A stretch of 64,000 nucleotides of DNA from NCBI GenBank assembly GCA_002492465.1, contig DKYT01000019.1, positions 58,817-122,816 of the forward strand, read 5' to 3'. This DNA is from Lachnospiraceae bacterium UBA7093 (GTDB lineage: Bacteria; Bacillota; Clostridia; Lachnospirales; Lachnospiraceae). Below the pieces are notes generated by a model, which was given only the letters and a program-made list of their open reading frames with translations, had not been told where the DNA came from and did no database searches. Positions 43,714-52,878 of the stretch are shown here, one piece after another (position 1 is the first letter of the stretch; the number at the start of each line of letters is the position of its first letter). The translations under genes and the position numbers were made by a program.

Positions 43714-44925
43714 ATGGGAGAGGAAAATACAATGTACCCGCTTGTATCAGTTGTGATACCTGCATATAACAGAGAAAAAACGATATTAAGAGCATTAAAT
43801 AGCGTACTCGGGCAGACCTATTCTAATATAGAAGTAATAGTCGTAGATGATGGTTCAACGGATTCGACGGCACAGGTTGTGAAAAACCGTGCAGATGAAA
43901 GAGTTCGATTGATATGTCTTTCAAGGAATCAGGGTGCGAACAAAGCCCGAAATAGGGGTATAAGTGAAGCAAAAGGAGAGTATATTGCTTTTCAGGATAG
44001 CGATGATGAATGGCTGACCGACAAGTTGGAAAAGCAATTGGCATATATGTTTAAAATTTCCGCCAAGGCTGTTTACTGCCCATACATCCTATATGATGAA
44101 GGTAAAACCTGCATAGTACCGAAGAATTATATGAATCAGGATATATGTGAAAAAAATGTGGCTGAAGTGTTGAAAAAAGACAACATTGTGGGCACACCTA
44201 CACTTATGATTAAGCGGGAGTTATTTTTTAAAATAGGAATGTTCGATGTAGATATGAAAAGATTGCAGGATTATGAATTTGTGATTCGTCTGGTAAAAAA
44301 TGAACGCTTAGCATATATACAAGAACCGCTTGTTAAAGCATATCGAATGGAACAAAGTATAACGTCTAACAGGCATTTGGTTTTAGAGGCTTATACAAAA
44401 ATATTGGAAAAGCATTCTGATTTTGTAGATATTAATACTGTTTTTCGCAGGTATTTATGGAATGCGGAAACATTATGGAATGGTCAGATGCACTGGTCTG
44501 AATTTGATAAAATAGTAGAATTAATCAGTAAATCAGGAAAGGGAATCACGAGGGAGGAATGCTATAAAACAGCAATACAATATTTTTATAATCAGGACTG
44601 GATGAAGATGAACGTATTGACAGATTGGTATTTAACTTTCAGGGATAATTTAAAAGCGGGGGAGTTTGCTATTTATGGTGCGGGAATGTGGGGGCAGGAA
44701 GCGTACTACGCAATGAAAAGGGAAAATGATATACCTAAGTGTTTTGTGGTGACAGAACAAGAAAATGAAACGACAATTGATGAAATACCAGTTAAGACAT
44801 TGGCAGAACAGGAAGACTTGGAAATGCCTGTAATAATTGCAGTTTCATGGGAAAAACAAAATGAGTTGATAAAAAACCTGGTTCATAAAGGCATGTATAG
44901 ATTCTGTATCTATCCATTTGGATGA
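43714..44925 (+). CDS. GT2 glycosyltransferase with C-terminal Rossmann-like module
   Basis: 403 residues. The GT-A domain shows VSVVIPAYNREKTILRALNSV, VIVVDDGSTDST, NQGANKARNRGI and the metal-binding QDSDDEW (DxD-like) within residues 1-105. The Rossmann-like module occupies about 310-403 (EFAIYGAGMWGQEAYYAM). ATG 43714 follows AGAAAGGG; an ATG six codons further on has GGGAGAGG before it and is an alternative start. It would transfer a sugar from a nucleotide donor to the locus glycan. Confidence 0.88.
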   Translation: MGEENTMYPLVSVVIPAYNREKTILRALNSVLGQTYSNIEVIVVDDGSTDSTAQVVKNRADERVRLICLSRNQGANKARNRGISEAKGEYIAFQDSDDEWLTDKLEKQLAYMFKISAKAVYCPYILYDEGKTCIVPKNYMNQDICEKNVAEVLKKDNIVGTPTLMIKRELFFKIGMFDVDMKRLQDYEFVIRLVKNERLAYIQEPLVKAYRMEQSITSNRHLVLEAYTKILEKHSDFVDINTVFRRYLWNAETLWNGQMHWSEFDKIVELISKSGKGITREECYKTAIQYFYNQDWMKMNVLTDWYLTFRDNLKAGEFAIYGAGMWGQEAYYAMKRENDIPKCFVVTEQENETTIDEIPVKTLAEQEDLEMPVIIAVSWEKQNELIKNLVHKGMYRFCIYPFG

Positions 44926-44972
44926 TACCAAATATTTTGCAAATAAAACATACGCAGCCCAAGGAGAGCATT

Positions 44973-45806
44973 ATGCAAAAAACAGCGGTAGTGATATTAA
45001 ATTACATGAATTATCAAGAAACCTTAACCTGCGTTGAGAGTGTACTGTTGCAAAAAAATGTATCTTTTCAGGTGGTAGTGGTAGACAATGGTTCAGCAAA
45101 TGAATCCTTCCGGATTCTGGCGGAGCAATATCGTCATAACAGGCTGGTGCATGTAATCAGGGCGAGAAAAAACTACGGATTTGCAAGAGGAAACAATATT
45201 GGAATACAGTATGCCAGAAAACGGCTGCAGACAGACTTTGTTCTGCTGATAAACAGCGATACGGTCATGACGGATGAGAATTATATCCATACACTGCTTT
45301 CACATATTGGGGAAAAGGTTGGGGTGGTTGGAAGTGAAATTATCCTAAGGAGCGGTAAGAAGCAGAAACCCTATTATGAGTATGTGGAGTTCCCTACAAC
45401 CTTAATATACTATGTTTACCTTCTGAGTGGATTATATGGCATAAATGCGCTGGAAAACCGTATGGAGCATTTGCTGGAAAAGAGAAGAAAAGAGCAGATA
45501 TTGCATGGCAGTGCATGGATGCTCACGCCAACATATTTAAAAGCTTATGACGGGCTGTATAGTAGAACATTTCTTTACAAAGAGGAAATTCTGCTTTATA
45601 TCATGTGTAAGCGGGCAGGTTTAAAACAGGTGTATGCCAGGGACACCAGTATTTTCCATAAGGAGGATCAATCCTCAAGGTTTTTGTTCTGCAACAGAAA
45701 TACCGTGCAGGCAAAATACGAGTTGCAGTCATACAAATATGTGGTATGGGAGAGCTTTAAAAATTTTATGAAATACAAAATTTTGAAATATAGGAGGATG
45801 GAATGA
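44973..45806 (+). CDS. GT2 family glycosyltransferase (rhamnosyl/galactofuranosyl-like)
   Basis: 277 residues. The start at 44973 is chosen for AAGGAG seven bases upstream; an earlier in-frame ATG at 44922 overlaps the preceding stop without one. Motifs: AVVILNYMNYQETLTCVESVL, VVVDNGSANES, NYGFARGNNIGI and LINSDTVM (DxD-like), the pattern of WbbL/GlfT-like GT2 enzymes, with an acid-rich late segment around LYKEEILLYIMCKRAG. It lacks the Rossmann-like module, but the next gene encodes that module alone and overlaps it by 4 bases. Confidence 0.85.
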   Translation: MQKTAVVILNYMNYQETLTCVESVLLQKNVSFQVVVVDNGSANESFRILAEQYRHNRLVHVIRARKNYGFARGNNIGIQYARKRLQTDFVLLINSDTVMTDENYIHTLLSHIGEKVGVVGSEIILRSGKKQKPYYEYVEFPTTLIYYVYLLSGLYGINALENRMEHLLEKRRKEQILHGSAWMLTPTYLKAYDGLYSRTFLYKEEILLYIMCKRAGLKQVYARDTSIFHKEDQSSRFLFCNRNTVQAKYELQSYKYVVWESFKNFMKYKILKYRRME

Positions 45807-46279
45807 AAAAAGGCATAGTGGGCGTGACAATGGCATTAGCCGGAGCTGGTATGGGAGCGATGGCTGCCGGAAAAGCATTGGAGAAAAAAGTAGATAAATG
45901 GCAGCAGATGTCGGATAAGCATTTGGCTTTATTCATGATGATGAATCGCTGGGTAAAAGTAAAACAGGAGGGTAAAAACCTGTCAGAGTATTTCGAGAAG
46001 AACAGCTACAAAAATATTGCGGTTTATGGCATGAGTTTTGCAGGAGAAACGCTGATGGACGAGTTAAAAGATTCCGGGATCTGCGTAAAATACGGGATTG
46101 ATAAAAAGGCGGGCAGAATCAGTAAAGAAATAGATATGGTTACCATGGAAGACGATTTGCCGGAGGTGGATGCCGTAGTGGTAACGGCGATAACTTTTTT
46201 TGATGAAATTGCGGAAGGACTTGAGAATAAGCTGAATTGTCCAATCCTGTCTTTAGAGGATATTTTGTATGAAGTGTGA
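45803..46279 (+). CDS. Stand-alone Rossmann-like module protein
   Basis: 158 residues. A hydrophobic, Gly/Ala-rich N-terminus (residues 6-25) could be a short membrane anchor. A basic/amphipathic stretch and then the module follow: NIAVYGMSFAGETLMDEL, VKYGIDKKAG, VDAVVVTAITFFDEI. It is probably the detached counterpart of the C-terminal module of the neighbouring glycosyltransferases and may work with the upstream GT2, to which it is translationally coupled. Function of the module is unknown. Confidence 0.65.
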   Translation: MKKGIVGVTMALAGAGMGAMAAGKALEKKVDKWQQMSDKHLALFMMMNRWVKVKQEGKNLSEYFEKNSYKNIAVYGMSFAGETLMDELKDSGICVKYGIDKKAGRISKEIDMVTMEDDLPEVDAVVVTAITFFDEIAEGLENKLNCPILSLEDILYEV

Positions 46280-47606
46280 AAAAATGCCGAAGGTTTCTGT
46301 CATCATACCTTGCTACAATGTTTCAGATTATATAGAAAAGTGCCTTGATTCCTTTGTGAACCAGACTTATAGAGATTTTGAGATCATTTGCGTTGATGAC
46401 GGTTCCACAGACGATACGGCGGATATGATCACAGCCTATATGAAAAGGGATTGCCGCATAAAGCTGATCAGGCAGTCTAACCAGTATGCGGGAGCAGCGA
46501 GAAACAATGGAATGAAATGTGCGGTCGGGGAATATCTGTTCTTTTTTGACGGCGATGATTTCTGCAGGCAGGATCTGCTGGATAAAATGGTCGCATCCGC
46601 CGAGAGGTACCACTCTGATATTGCTGTCTGCGATCTTCACAGCTATAACAATGCCACGGGCGAATATATAGATGCAATCGGGTATCTGAGGGTGTCTTAT
46701 GTACGCGAGTTTGAAGAGCGGGGAACAGTTTCTTACAGAGATATTCCGGATTATATTCTTATGTTTGCATCTTCCGGTCCGCAAAATAAATTATACAGGA
46801 AAGCCTTCATTGAACGGGAAGGTCTTCTTTTTCAAACTTCCAAGCGGGACAATGACGAATATTTTGTCTGTATCTCGATGGCATTGGCGGATAGAATTAG
46901 CTGGGTTCCTGAAAAGCTGGCAACATACCGGATTAATAATCCTGCAAGCCTGCAGGGATTTGGAGAAGCTAAGATTGATATGGAGGACATTGTGTCAACC
47001 GCAAGGTACCTGAAAGCAGGGCTTAAGGAGCGGGGACGCTATGAGACGGTCAAACGCAGTTTTCTGAATCAGATACTGATTCGTTATGTGGGACTGGTGG
47101 AGGGGCAGAGAAGCCTTTCTAATTTTGTGCATGTGTATGATTATGTGAAAAATATTGTATTTCCGGAATTTGGCGTTGATAAGATGGCGACGGACGACAT
47201 GATCTCCAGGGTGGAGGAATATCGGCAGATGATGGGCGGAAATGCCCAGGAATACCTGTTTTGGAAAATGAAAAAACTGCAGGAAGGAAATGGAGAGCAG
47301 TTTCCCTTCCCGTTCCGGCTGATAAAAGGGCACCGCCTGATTGCCTTGTATGGTGCAGGCAATATGGGAAGAAGCTATTACCGGCAGTTGAAGGAACATT
47401 CAAATTACGAAATTATTGGCTGGTATGACGCAAAAGCAGCGGCGCTAAAAGATTTGAAAGGCATGGTCAGCCTTCCGGAAGCAATTCTTCCGGGGGCTGC
47501 GGATAAGGTAGTAATCGCAATCGAGGAAAAGAAAACGGCGATGGCAGTGAGAGCGTTCCTGATATCCAAGGGGATAGAGGAAGAGGATATTGTGTGGAGT
47601 GTTTGA
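46269..47606 (+). CDS. GT2 glycosyltransferase with C-terminal Rossmann-like module
   Basis: 445 residues. Typical GT2 N-terminus: VSVIIPCYNVSDYIEKCLDS, IICVDDGSTDDT, QYAGAARNNGM, FFDGDDF (DxD). A linker region to about 345 is followed by the module (RLIALYGAGNMGRSYYRQL, GWYDAKAAALKDL). It overlaps the upstream module gene by 11 bases. Base composition here is richer in G+C than in the 36.7-45 kb stretch. Confidence 0.88.
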   Translation: MKCEKMPKVSVIIPCYNVSDYIEKCLDSFVNQTYRDFEIICVDDGSTDDTADMITAYMKRDCRIKLIRQSNQYAGAARNNGMKCAVGEYLFFFDGDDFCRQDLLDKMVASAERYHSDIAVCDLHSYNNATGEYIDAIGYLRVSYVREFEERGTVSYRDIPDYILMFASSGPQNKLYRKAFIEREGLLFQTSKRDNDEYFVCISMALADRISWVPEKLATYRINNPASLQGFGEAKIDMEDIVSTARYLKAGLKERGRYETVKRSFLNQILIRYVGLVEGQRSLSNFVHVYDYVKNIVFPEFGVDKMATDDMISRVEEYRQMMGGNAQEYLFWKMKKLQEGNGEQFPFPFRLIKGHRLIALYGAGNMGRSYYRQLKEHSNYEIIGWYDAKAAALKDLKGMVSLPEAILPGAADKVVIAIEEKKTAMAVRAFLISKGIEEEDIVWSV

Positions 47607-47607
47607 G

Positions 47608-48750
47608 ATGATGGAACAGGCAAGGTTTGATACGGATAATTTGATTTATAACCGCTTTGACCTTATTTACAAGGATGGAAACCACAGGCTTTCTTATAGT
47701 GAATCAGATACCAAATATTGTCTGGATGTACATAAGGATGGCGTAAAAGCCAAACTGAATATCTGGGGAAAGCCTCTGCCCCAGAAGATCTTTGAGAACG
47801 CAATTCAGGATGTCTTTGAGGATAAGCAGATATGTGCAATAGAATTGACAAGGTGTGGGAATCCCTACGACGATTTTTTGGAAGAGGTAAATGATATCCG
47901 CGTGCCCCTTCCCGATCATTTTGATGAACTGATGAACCGTGCGGAACGCAGGGACAGGGCTACCATCCGAAGAAAACTCAGATGGCTGGATGAAAGAGTT
48001 GGGAATTTAAAAATAGAAATATATGCAAAAAATGAAATACCTGATTCTATTGTAGAAACATATTTTAAGTGGAAAAAAGAAACCCACGGTACAGATTATA
48101 AGCTGTCAGCATCAGAATATCTGGACAGATACTATGTGACAGATGCCATGTTAATGAAGGCAGGAGAAACAGAAGTTGCAGTGGCATTCTTTTGTCAGGC
48201 GGAGGATATCGTTTTCTTTGAAAATTTTAGCTATAACGCAGAATTAAAGGAATATTCACCGGGATTGCTAATGTATGTAAAGTTCATGGAAGAACTCATA
48301 AAGCGAAAGTGCAAATATTTGTACCTTGGCGGAGGAAGTTACATATATAAAAAAAGATTTGGGGCGGAAACATCCCTGGCATATAGCGGCGTAATATATC
48401 GGAAAGAAATAATGGATGGCATCGATGCATTTTTTCAAGAAAAGAAAATATACAAGGCAGCTTTTTACGGTTATGGAGTTTGCGGGCATTCATTTTTGCA
48501 GTTGTCAAAGAGTCTTACATTGGAGGTATGCTATGGAATTGACCAGAAAGCAATGAACCCGGAGAATATCAAAATCTATTCTCCGGAAGAGGATTTGCCG
48601 GAAGCAGATGCAGTACTGGTTACACTGAACAGCAAAAACGAGGAAGTGGAGAAAATGCTGGTGGCTCGGTTTGAGAAGGTATATTACTGGAACAGTGTTT
48701 TAGAAAAGAGGATCAGAGATTATCAATGGAGGATAGATGAAGGCGCTTGA
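47608..48750 (+). CDS. FemAB/GNAT-like acyl or aminoacyl transferase with C-terminal Rossmann-like module
   Basis: 380 residues. The middle region (about 110-265) resembles the Acetyltransf_6/FemAB-like fold: a basic helix RRDRATIRRKLRWLDE, YFKWKKETHGTDYKLS, and LYLGGGSYIYKKRFGAE near the end of the domain. The Rossmann-like module follows (KAAFYGYGVCGHSFLQL, VCYGIDQKAM). Start at 47608 is chosen for GGAG and the position just after the previous stop. It probably attaches an acyl or amino-acyl group to an amino sugar; the deacetylases in the locus could expose the amine. Confidence 0.65.
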   Translation: MMEQARFDTDNLIYNRFDLIYKDGNHRLSYSESDTKYCLDVHKDGVKAKLNIWGKPLPQKIFENAIQDVFEDKQICAIELTRCGNPYDDFLEEVNDIRVPLPDHFDELMNRAERRDRATIRRKLRWLDERVGNLKIEIYAKNEIPDSIVETYFKWKKETHGTDYKLSASEYLDRYYVTDAMLMKAGETEVAVAFFCQAEDIVFFENFSYNAELKEYSPGLLMYVKFMEELIKRKCKYLYLGGGSYIYKKRFGAETSLAYSGVIYRKEIMDGIDAFFQEKKIYKAAFYGYGVCGHSFLQLSKSLTLEVCYGIDQKAMNPENIKIYSPEEDLPEADAVLVTLNSKNEEVEKMLVARFEKVYYWNSVLEKRIRDYQWRIDEGA

Positions 48751-49783
48751 CATAAAGGACGATGACAGAATATTGATTATCGCACCGCATCCGGACGATG
48801 AATGTATCGGTCCCGGCGGAGTTTTGCTGATGCACGCAAAACAGTGTGAAGTAATCGTGTTGACCGATGGCAGACAGGGACAGGGAGATATTGCGCCTGA
48901 GAAAGAAAAACAGATCAGAAAACAGGAATTTAAGAATGAAATGAAACGGCTGAAGGTTGGCTCGTTTAGCATGCTTGACATAGAGGACGGAACTTTACTT
49001 TCCCATATGGATTGCCTGACAGAAGTCGCTTTTGGAGAATACAGCAAGATTTTTGTTACCGGTATATGGGATGGACATCCCGACCATAAAGCGGCGTTTT
49101 TGTGTGTGAAGGAGGCTGTAAAAAAGACGACTTCTGAAAGAATACCGGAATGCTATCTATATGAAGTCCATACGCCGCTGCAGTCACCTACGCACTTTCT
49201 TGATATCTCCGGTGTTATGGAAGAAAAAGGTGAGTTGATCCGTATACATAAGTCGCAATTAAAGGATCTTCCTTATGATGTTTTGGCAGAACAATGTGCG
49301 TCTTATCGGGCAACCCTTTACCGGATGCCGGGAAAGAAAATAGAAGTATACGAAGCAGTGGACTTATCCGAAAAAGCTGATATGGGTATTTCGGAGACAG
49401 AAATATTATTACAGAAGGAACGTGTAAACGGCTGGGTATTAAAAAGATGGGTTTTGAGGCTTTTAGAGGGCGCCAGAATATCCGGCGAATTGTCGGGTAA
49501 AGGAATAATGAAAATCTATCTATATGGATATGGTGAACTGGGGAAACTTTTGATAAAAGAATTGTCTGATACGGAAATAAAAATAGAAGCGGTAATAGAC
49601 CGCAGGGCGGAGCAGTTTGCCGACGATGAAATGACAGTTATTCATTTGGAAAAAGCGGATTGCAGAATACCGGTAGTTGTAACGGCAATTTATGAATATA
49701 CGGATATTGAGAAGAGATTAGAGGCATTTGGATTCGATAAAATATACTCTTTGAGAGGTCTGTTGGAAGGTGTTGGTGATTGA
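48737..49783 (+). CDS. PIG-L/LmbE-type deacetylase with C-terminal Rossmann-like module
   Basis: 348 residues. The zinc-binding motif IAPHPDDECIGPGG (PHPDDE) is near residue 16, and GIWDGHPDHKAAF supplies the later metal-binding histidine. The family domain covers about 1-215. The module follows at about 255-348 (MKIYLYGYGELGKLLIKEL, VIDRRAEQF). Predicted to remove an N-acetyl group from a GlcNAc-like residue in the cytoplasm. It overlaps the preceding gene by 14 bases. Confidence 0.87.
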   Translation: MKALDIKDDDRILIIAPHPDDECIGPGGVLLMHAKQCEVIVLTDGRQGQGDIAPEKEKQIRKQEFKNEMKRLKVGSFSMLDIEDGTLLSHMDCLTEVAFGEYSKIFVTGIWDGHPDHKAAFLCVKEAVKKTTSERIPECYLYEVHTPLQSPTHFLDISGVMEEKGELIRIHKSQLKDLPYDVLAEQCASYRATLYRMPGKKIEVYEAVDLSEKADMGISETEILLQKERVNGWVLKRWVLRLLEGARISGELSGKGIMKIYLYGYGELGKLLIKELSDTEIKIEAVIDRRAEQFADDEMTVIHLEKADCRIPVVVTAIYEYTDIEKRLEAFGFDKIYSLRGLLEGVGD

Positions 49784-49786
49784 TAG

Positions 49787-50746
49787 ATGCAAATCAGTGA
49801 GAAAAGAAATGCCCTTGTGGGAGATATGTATGCATATGTGTCAAATATTGTGACATATGCGATTAAGCAGAAAAGAAAATTGATTATATGGGGATGCGGA
49901 AAAGGAGGCGCATTTCTGACGCATCTGGTTTGCGATATCGATGGAAGAATACCTGTTGCTTATTACATTGATGAATATATCACGGTGCCCTGTGGAAATA
50001 TACAGCCGGATATATACCGTTCTTCTTTTTTACAGTATATAAATTTGAAAGAATATATTATCCTGCTCACCATTTGGGAAGATGCAGGAGTGGAAAAGCA
50101 GCTGGCGGCGCTTGGCTGTGAAAAGAATAAAGATTACTTTGATATCCGCAGTGAAATCGGGGGAAGTTATTTGGAGTATCTTGCAAAAAGAGATAGTAAG
50201 ATTGACTTCTCCTATGTAACGAAGGAAGAAAGACCTGACCTGTACAGCGGCGAGTACTATGAAAGCAAGCCTTTTGACCACTCGTCTATTGACCGCGTTT
50301 TTGAAGAAATTAAAACCCTTCCCTGCGAAAAAAGTTTTATGGATATAGGATGCGGCAAAGGGCAGATCCTTTTAATGGCTGCAATGAGCGAAATGGTAAA
50401 AGTCGGGGGCATTGAATGGAATACAGAGATAGCGGAAACCTGTAAAAGCAATATGCGTAAATTGAATGTTTGTGCGGAAATTATAGCGGGGGATGCAACA
50501 GCGTATAAGGATATTGACGGATACAGTATTTTTTTCCTGTACAATCCATTTGGAGAAGAGGCAGTGCGGAAAGTGATTCAGAATATACTGGCGAGCAGGG
50601 AAAAGAGAAACAGGGATATTTTCCTTGTATATGGGAATCCATTTTACCATAGAGCCATTATGGAAGATGGCAATGTACAGCTGTATCGTCAGGTTAAGGT
50701 GGATCTTTATGATCCTCTGTTAAATATATATAAGGTTGGAGAATAA
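49787..50746 (+). CDS. SAM-dependent methyltransferase with N-terminal Rossmann-like module
   Basis: 319 residues. Residues about 28-125 form the module (KLIIWGCGKGGAFLTHL, AYYIDEYITV). A class I methyltransferase domain follows from about 175: FMDIGCGKGQILLMAA (motif I), VGGIEWNTEIAETC, and IFFLYNPFGEEAVRKV, where the N-P-F sequence is similar to small-molecule or amino-group methyltransferases. It is 3 bases after the deacetylase stop. Confidence 0.75.
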   Translation: MQISEKRNALVGDMYAYVSNIVTYAIKQKRKLIIWGCGKGGAFLTHLVCDIDGRIPVAYYIDEYITVPCGNIQPDIYRSSFLQYINLKEYIILLTIWEDAGVEKQLAALGCEKNKDYFDIRSEIGGSYLEYLAKRDSKIDFSYVTKEERPDLYSGEYYESKPFDHSSIDRVFEEIKTLPCEKSFMDIGCGKGQILLMAAMSEMVKVGGIEWNTEIAETCKSNMRKLNVCAEIIAGDATAYKDIDGYSIFFLYNPFGEEAVRKVIQNILASREKRNRDIFLVYGNPFYHRAIMEDGNVQLYRQVKVDLYDPLLNIYKVGE

Positions 50747-50748
50747 AA

Positions 50749-51765
50749 ATGAACAGCCGTCCGATTGACATTGTCATTCCATGGGTGGACAGCAGTGATA
50801 TTTGCTGGCAGCAGAAGAAAAATGAATATGCAAAAAGCTGTGGAATGGATATAAATGCAAATTCCAATGTGCGCTATGAAAGCTGGGACAACCTGCATCT
50901 TGTTTTCCGCGGGATTGAACGGTTTATGCCCTGGGTACATAAGGTATTTCTGGTAACGTGCGGGCAGACTCCGGATTTTCTGAATACAGACCATCCGAAA
51001 TTGAAGCTGATAAAACACGAGGACTATATTCCCAGGGAGTACTTGCCAACGTTTAATTCCAACACAATAGAAATGAACTATTTCCGGATAGAAGAGTTAT
51101 CTGAAAATTTCATTTTGTTTAATGATGATATTTTTCCAATGGCGCCGATTCAGGAGGAGTATTATTTCCAGAACGGAGAGGTGTGTGATGAAGCTGTGGA
51201 ATCCCCTGTCATGCCTGTGGATGTAGGTCAGATTACAGAGTATTCCTGTATGGTAAAAATCAATAACCTGCTTTTTATTAACCGGCATTTCCATAAAAGA
51301 GAAGTGCAGAAAAAGAATAGGGAAAAATGGATTTATGATGGGTATGGAGAATTGCTTCAAAGAACAGAAGGGCTGAGCTACTGGGATAATTTTGTGGGTT
51401 TTCATGACAGACATATGCCGGTTGCCCTGAAAAAGTCCGTGATGCGGCATTTATGGGAGATAGAGCCGGCAAGGCTGGCATTGGCTTCAGCGAATCATTT
51501 TCGCAGCTATACGGATTTGAGCCAGTGCATTGTGCGGTATTGGCAGCTATGCACTGGCAACTTCATTCCAAGAAAAACCTTGGGGGAGCCCTATCTGGTA
51601 ACGGCGAAAAATTATAAAGATGTGGCGGAGGATATTGCAGGCAAACCGCATCAGATGGTGTGTTTGACAGAAGACTGCACATCGGAGGAATTTACAGTAA
51701 TAAGGGATGAGATTAACCGTGCGTTGGAAAGTGTCATGCCGGGGAAGTCATCATTTGAAAAGTAG
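50749..51765 (+). CDS. Stealth-family sugar-phosphate transferase
   Basis: 338 residues with the Stealth conserved regions: IDIVIPWVDSSD (CR1), RYESWDNLHLVFRGIERFM then VFLVTCGQTP and FILFNDDIFPM (CR2), and the CR3-like RHLWEIEP region. Stealth proteins are related to GlcNAc-1-phosphotransferase and transfer sugar-1-phosphate units in capsule synthesis, making phosphodiester links. This fits the CDP-polyol genes at the end of the locus: the product is likely phosphate-linked. It starts 2 bases after the previous stop. Confidence 0.88.
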   Translation: MNSRPIDIVIPWVDSSDICWQQKKNEYAKSCGMDINANSNVRYESWDNLHLVFRGIERFMPWVHKVFLVTCGQTPDFLNTDHPKLKLIKHEDYIPREYLPTFNSNTIEMNYFRIEELSENFILFNDDIFPMAPIQEEYYFQNGEVCDEAVESPVMPVDVGQITEYSCMVKINNLLFINRHFHKREVQKKNREKWIYDGYGELLQRTEGLSYWDNFVGFHDRHMPVALKKSVMRHLWEIEPARLALASANHFRSYTDLSQCIVRYWQLCTGNFIPRKTLGEPYLVTAKNYKDVAEDIAGKPHQMVCLTEDCTSEEFTVIRDEINRALESVMPGKSSFEK

Positions 51766-51783
51766 ACGGGAGGAAATAAGAGG

Positions 51784-52851
51784 GTGTCAGAAATAGTTTA
51801 TGATTTTCACAGAATATATAGTTGGTTGGAGGATGAGGAGTCAAAAGATATTTATCTGAACCGTCTCAACTTTTTAATAACAGGAGATTATTGGTATATA
51901 AGAAATATTGTCAGCAGGTATGTTCCGGATTTGGCAATTCTGAATGATACAGAAATCCCCAAATTACTCTCTCAGATCCCACAGGATGCGCCTTTTATTT
52001 TATATGGCGTCGGCGAAGGCGCACGGGCAACGTTCCATTACTTTGAAAATGACGCACGGTTAAAGGGATTCTGCGATTCTGATGAAAGAAAACAGAAGAA
52101 CGAGTTTAGAGGATATGCGGTAATGAAGCCGGAGGAGCTTTTTGAGGATAAGAAAAGCAGCATTATCATAACATCCCCAAAATATTTTTCGGAAATAAGC
52201 GCTTTTTTAATGGATCATGGAGTAGATGAAAAACGAATATTTAACATGAGCCCATATATTTTTGCGGCGCAGGAGGATCAGTACTTTAATCCCGACTTTA
52301 TGACATTTGAGGATGAAGAGGTGTTTGTGGATGCAGGCTGCTGTGACCTGTCATCTTCTATCAGACTGAAAAGTCACTGCAAGACCCTGAGCCGGGTTTA
52401 TGCATTTGAACCGGATATAAATAATTATATGAAATGCAAGAAAGCGGCAGGCAAACATTTTAAGGATGGGGTTGTGAATATTGTCGGAAAAGGGACATGG
52501 AGTGAAAATAAAACCATTCGTTTCAACGCTTCCGCTGACGGGTGTTCCCGTGTTACGGAGAATGGCGGAACAAGTATTGAGGTAGTGCCAATAGACGATA
52601 TCATAGCGCCTGATGAGAAGGTCACTTTTATAAAGATGGATGTTGAAGGATCGGAATTAGAATCATTGAAGGGAGCAAGGCACACCATTCGGCGCTGCAA
52701 ACCCAAGCTGGCAGTCTGTATCTATCATAGGCATAAGGATATGTATGAGATTCCCTTGTATATCAAGGAGCTTGTGCCGGAGTACAGACTGTATGTAAGG
52801 CATCACTCGAACGGCGCCAGCGAAACGGTTCTGTATGCAATGCCGCGTTGA
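51784..52851 (+). CDS. FkbM-family methyltransferase with N-terminal Rossmann-like module
   Basis: 355 residues. The module is at about 75-160 (PFILYGVGEGARATFHYF, GFCDSDERKQ). From about 175 an FkbM methyltransferase domain follows: VFVDAGCCDLSSSI (motif I), VYAFEPDINNY and FIKMDVEGSELESLKGA, the clearest FkbM signature. Starts with GTG at 51784 after GGGAGGAAATAAGA. Predicted O-methyltransferase acting on a sugar. Confidence 0.85.
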   Translation: MSEIVYDFHRIYSWLEDEESKDIYLNRLNFLITGDYWYIRNIVSRYVPDLAILNDTEIPKLLSQIPQDAPFILYGVGEGARATFHYFENDARLKGFCDSDERKQKNEFRGYAVMKPEELFEDKKSSIIITSPKYFSEISAFLMDHGVDEKRIFNMSPYIFAAQEDQYFNPDFMTFEDEEVFVDAGCCDLSSSIRLKSHCKTLSRVYAFEPDINNYMKCKKAAGKHFKDGVVNIVGKGTWSENKTIRFNASADGCSRVTENGGTSIEVVPIDDIIAPDEKVTFIKMDVEGSELESLKGARHTIRRCKPKLAVCIYHRHKDMYEIPLYIKELVPEYRLYVRHHSNGASETVLYAMPR

Positions 52852-52878
52852 AATTATGGTCCTAAGGGAGCTTCTGCC

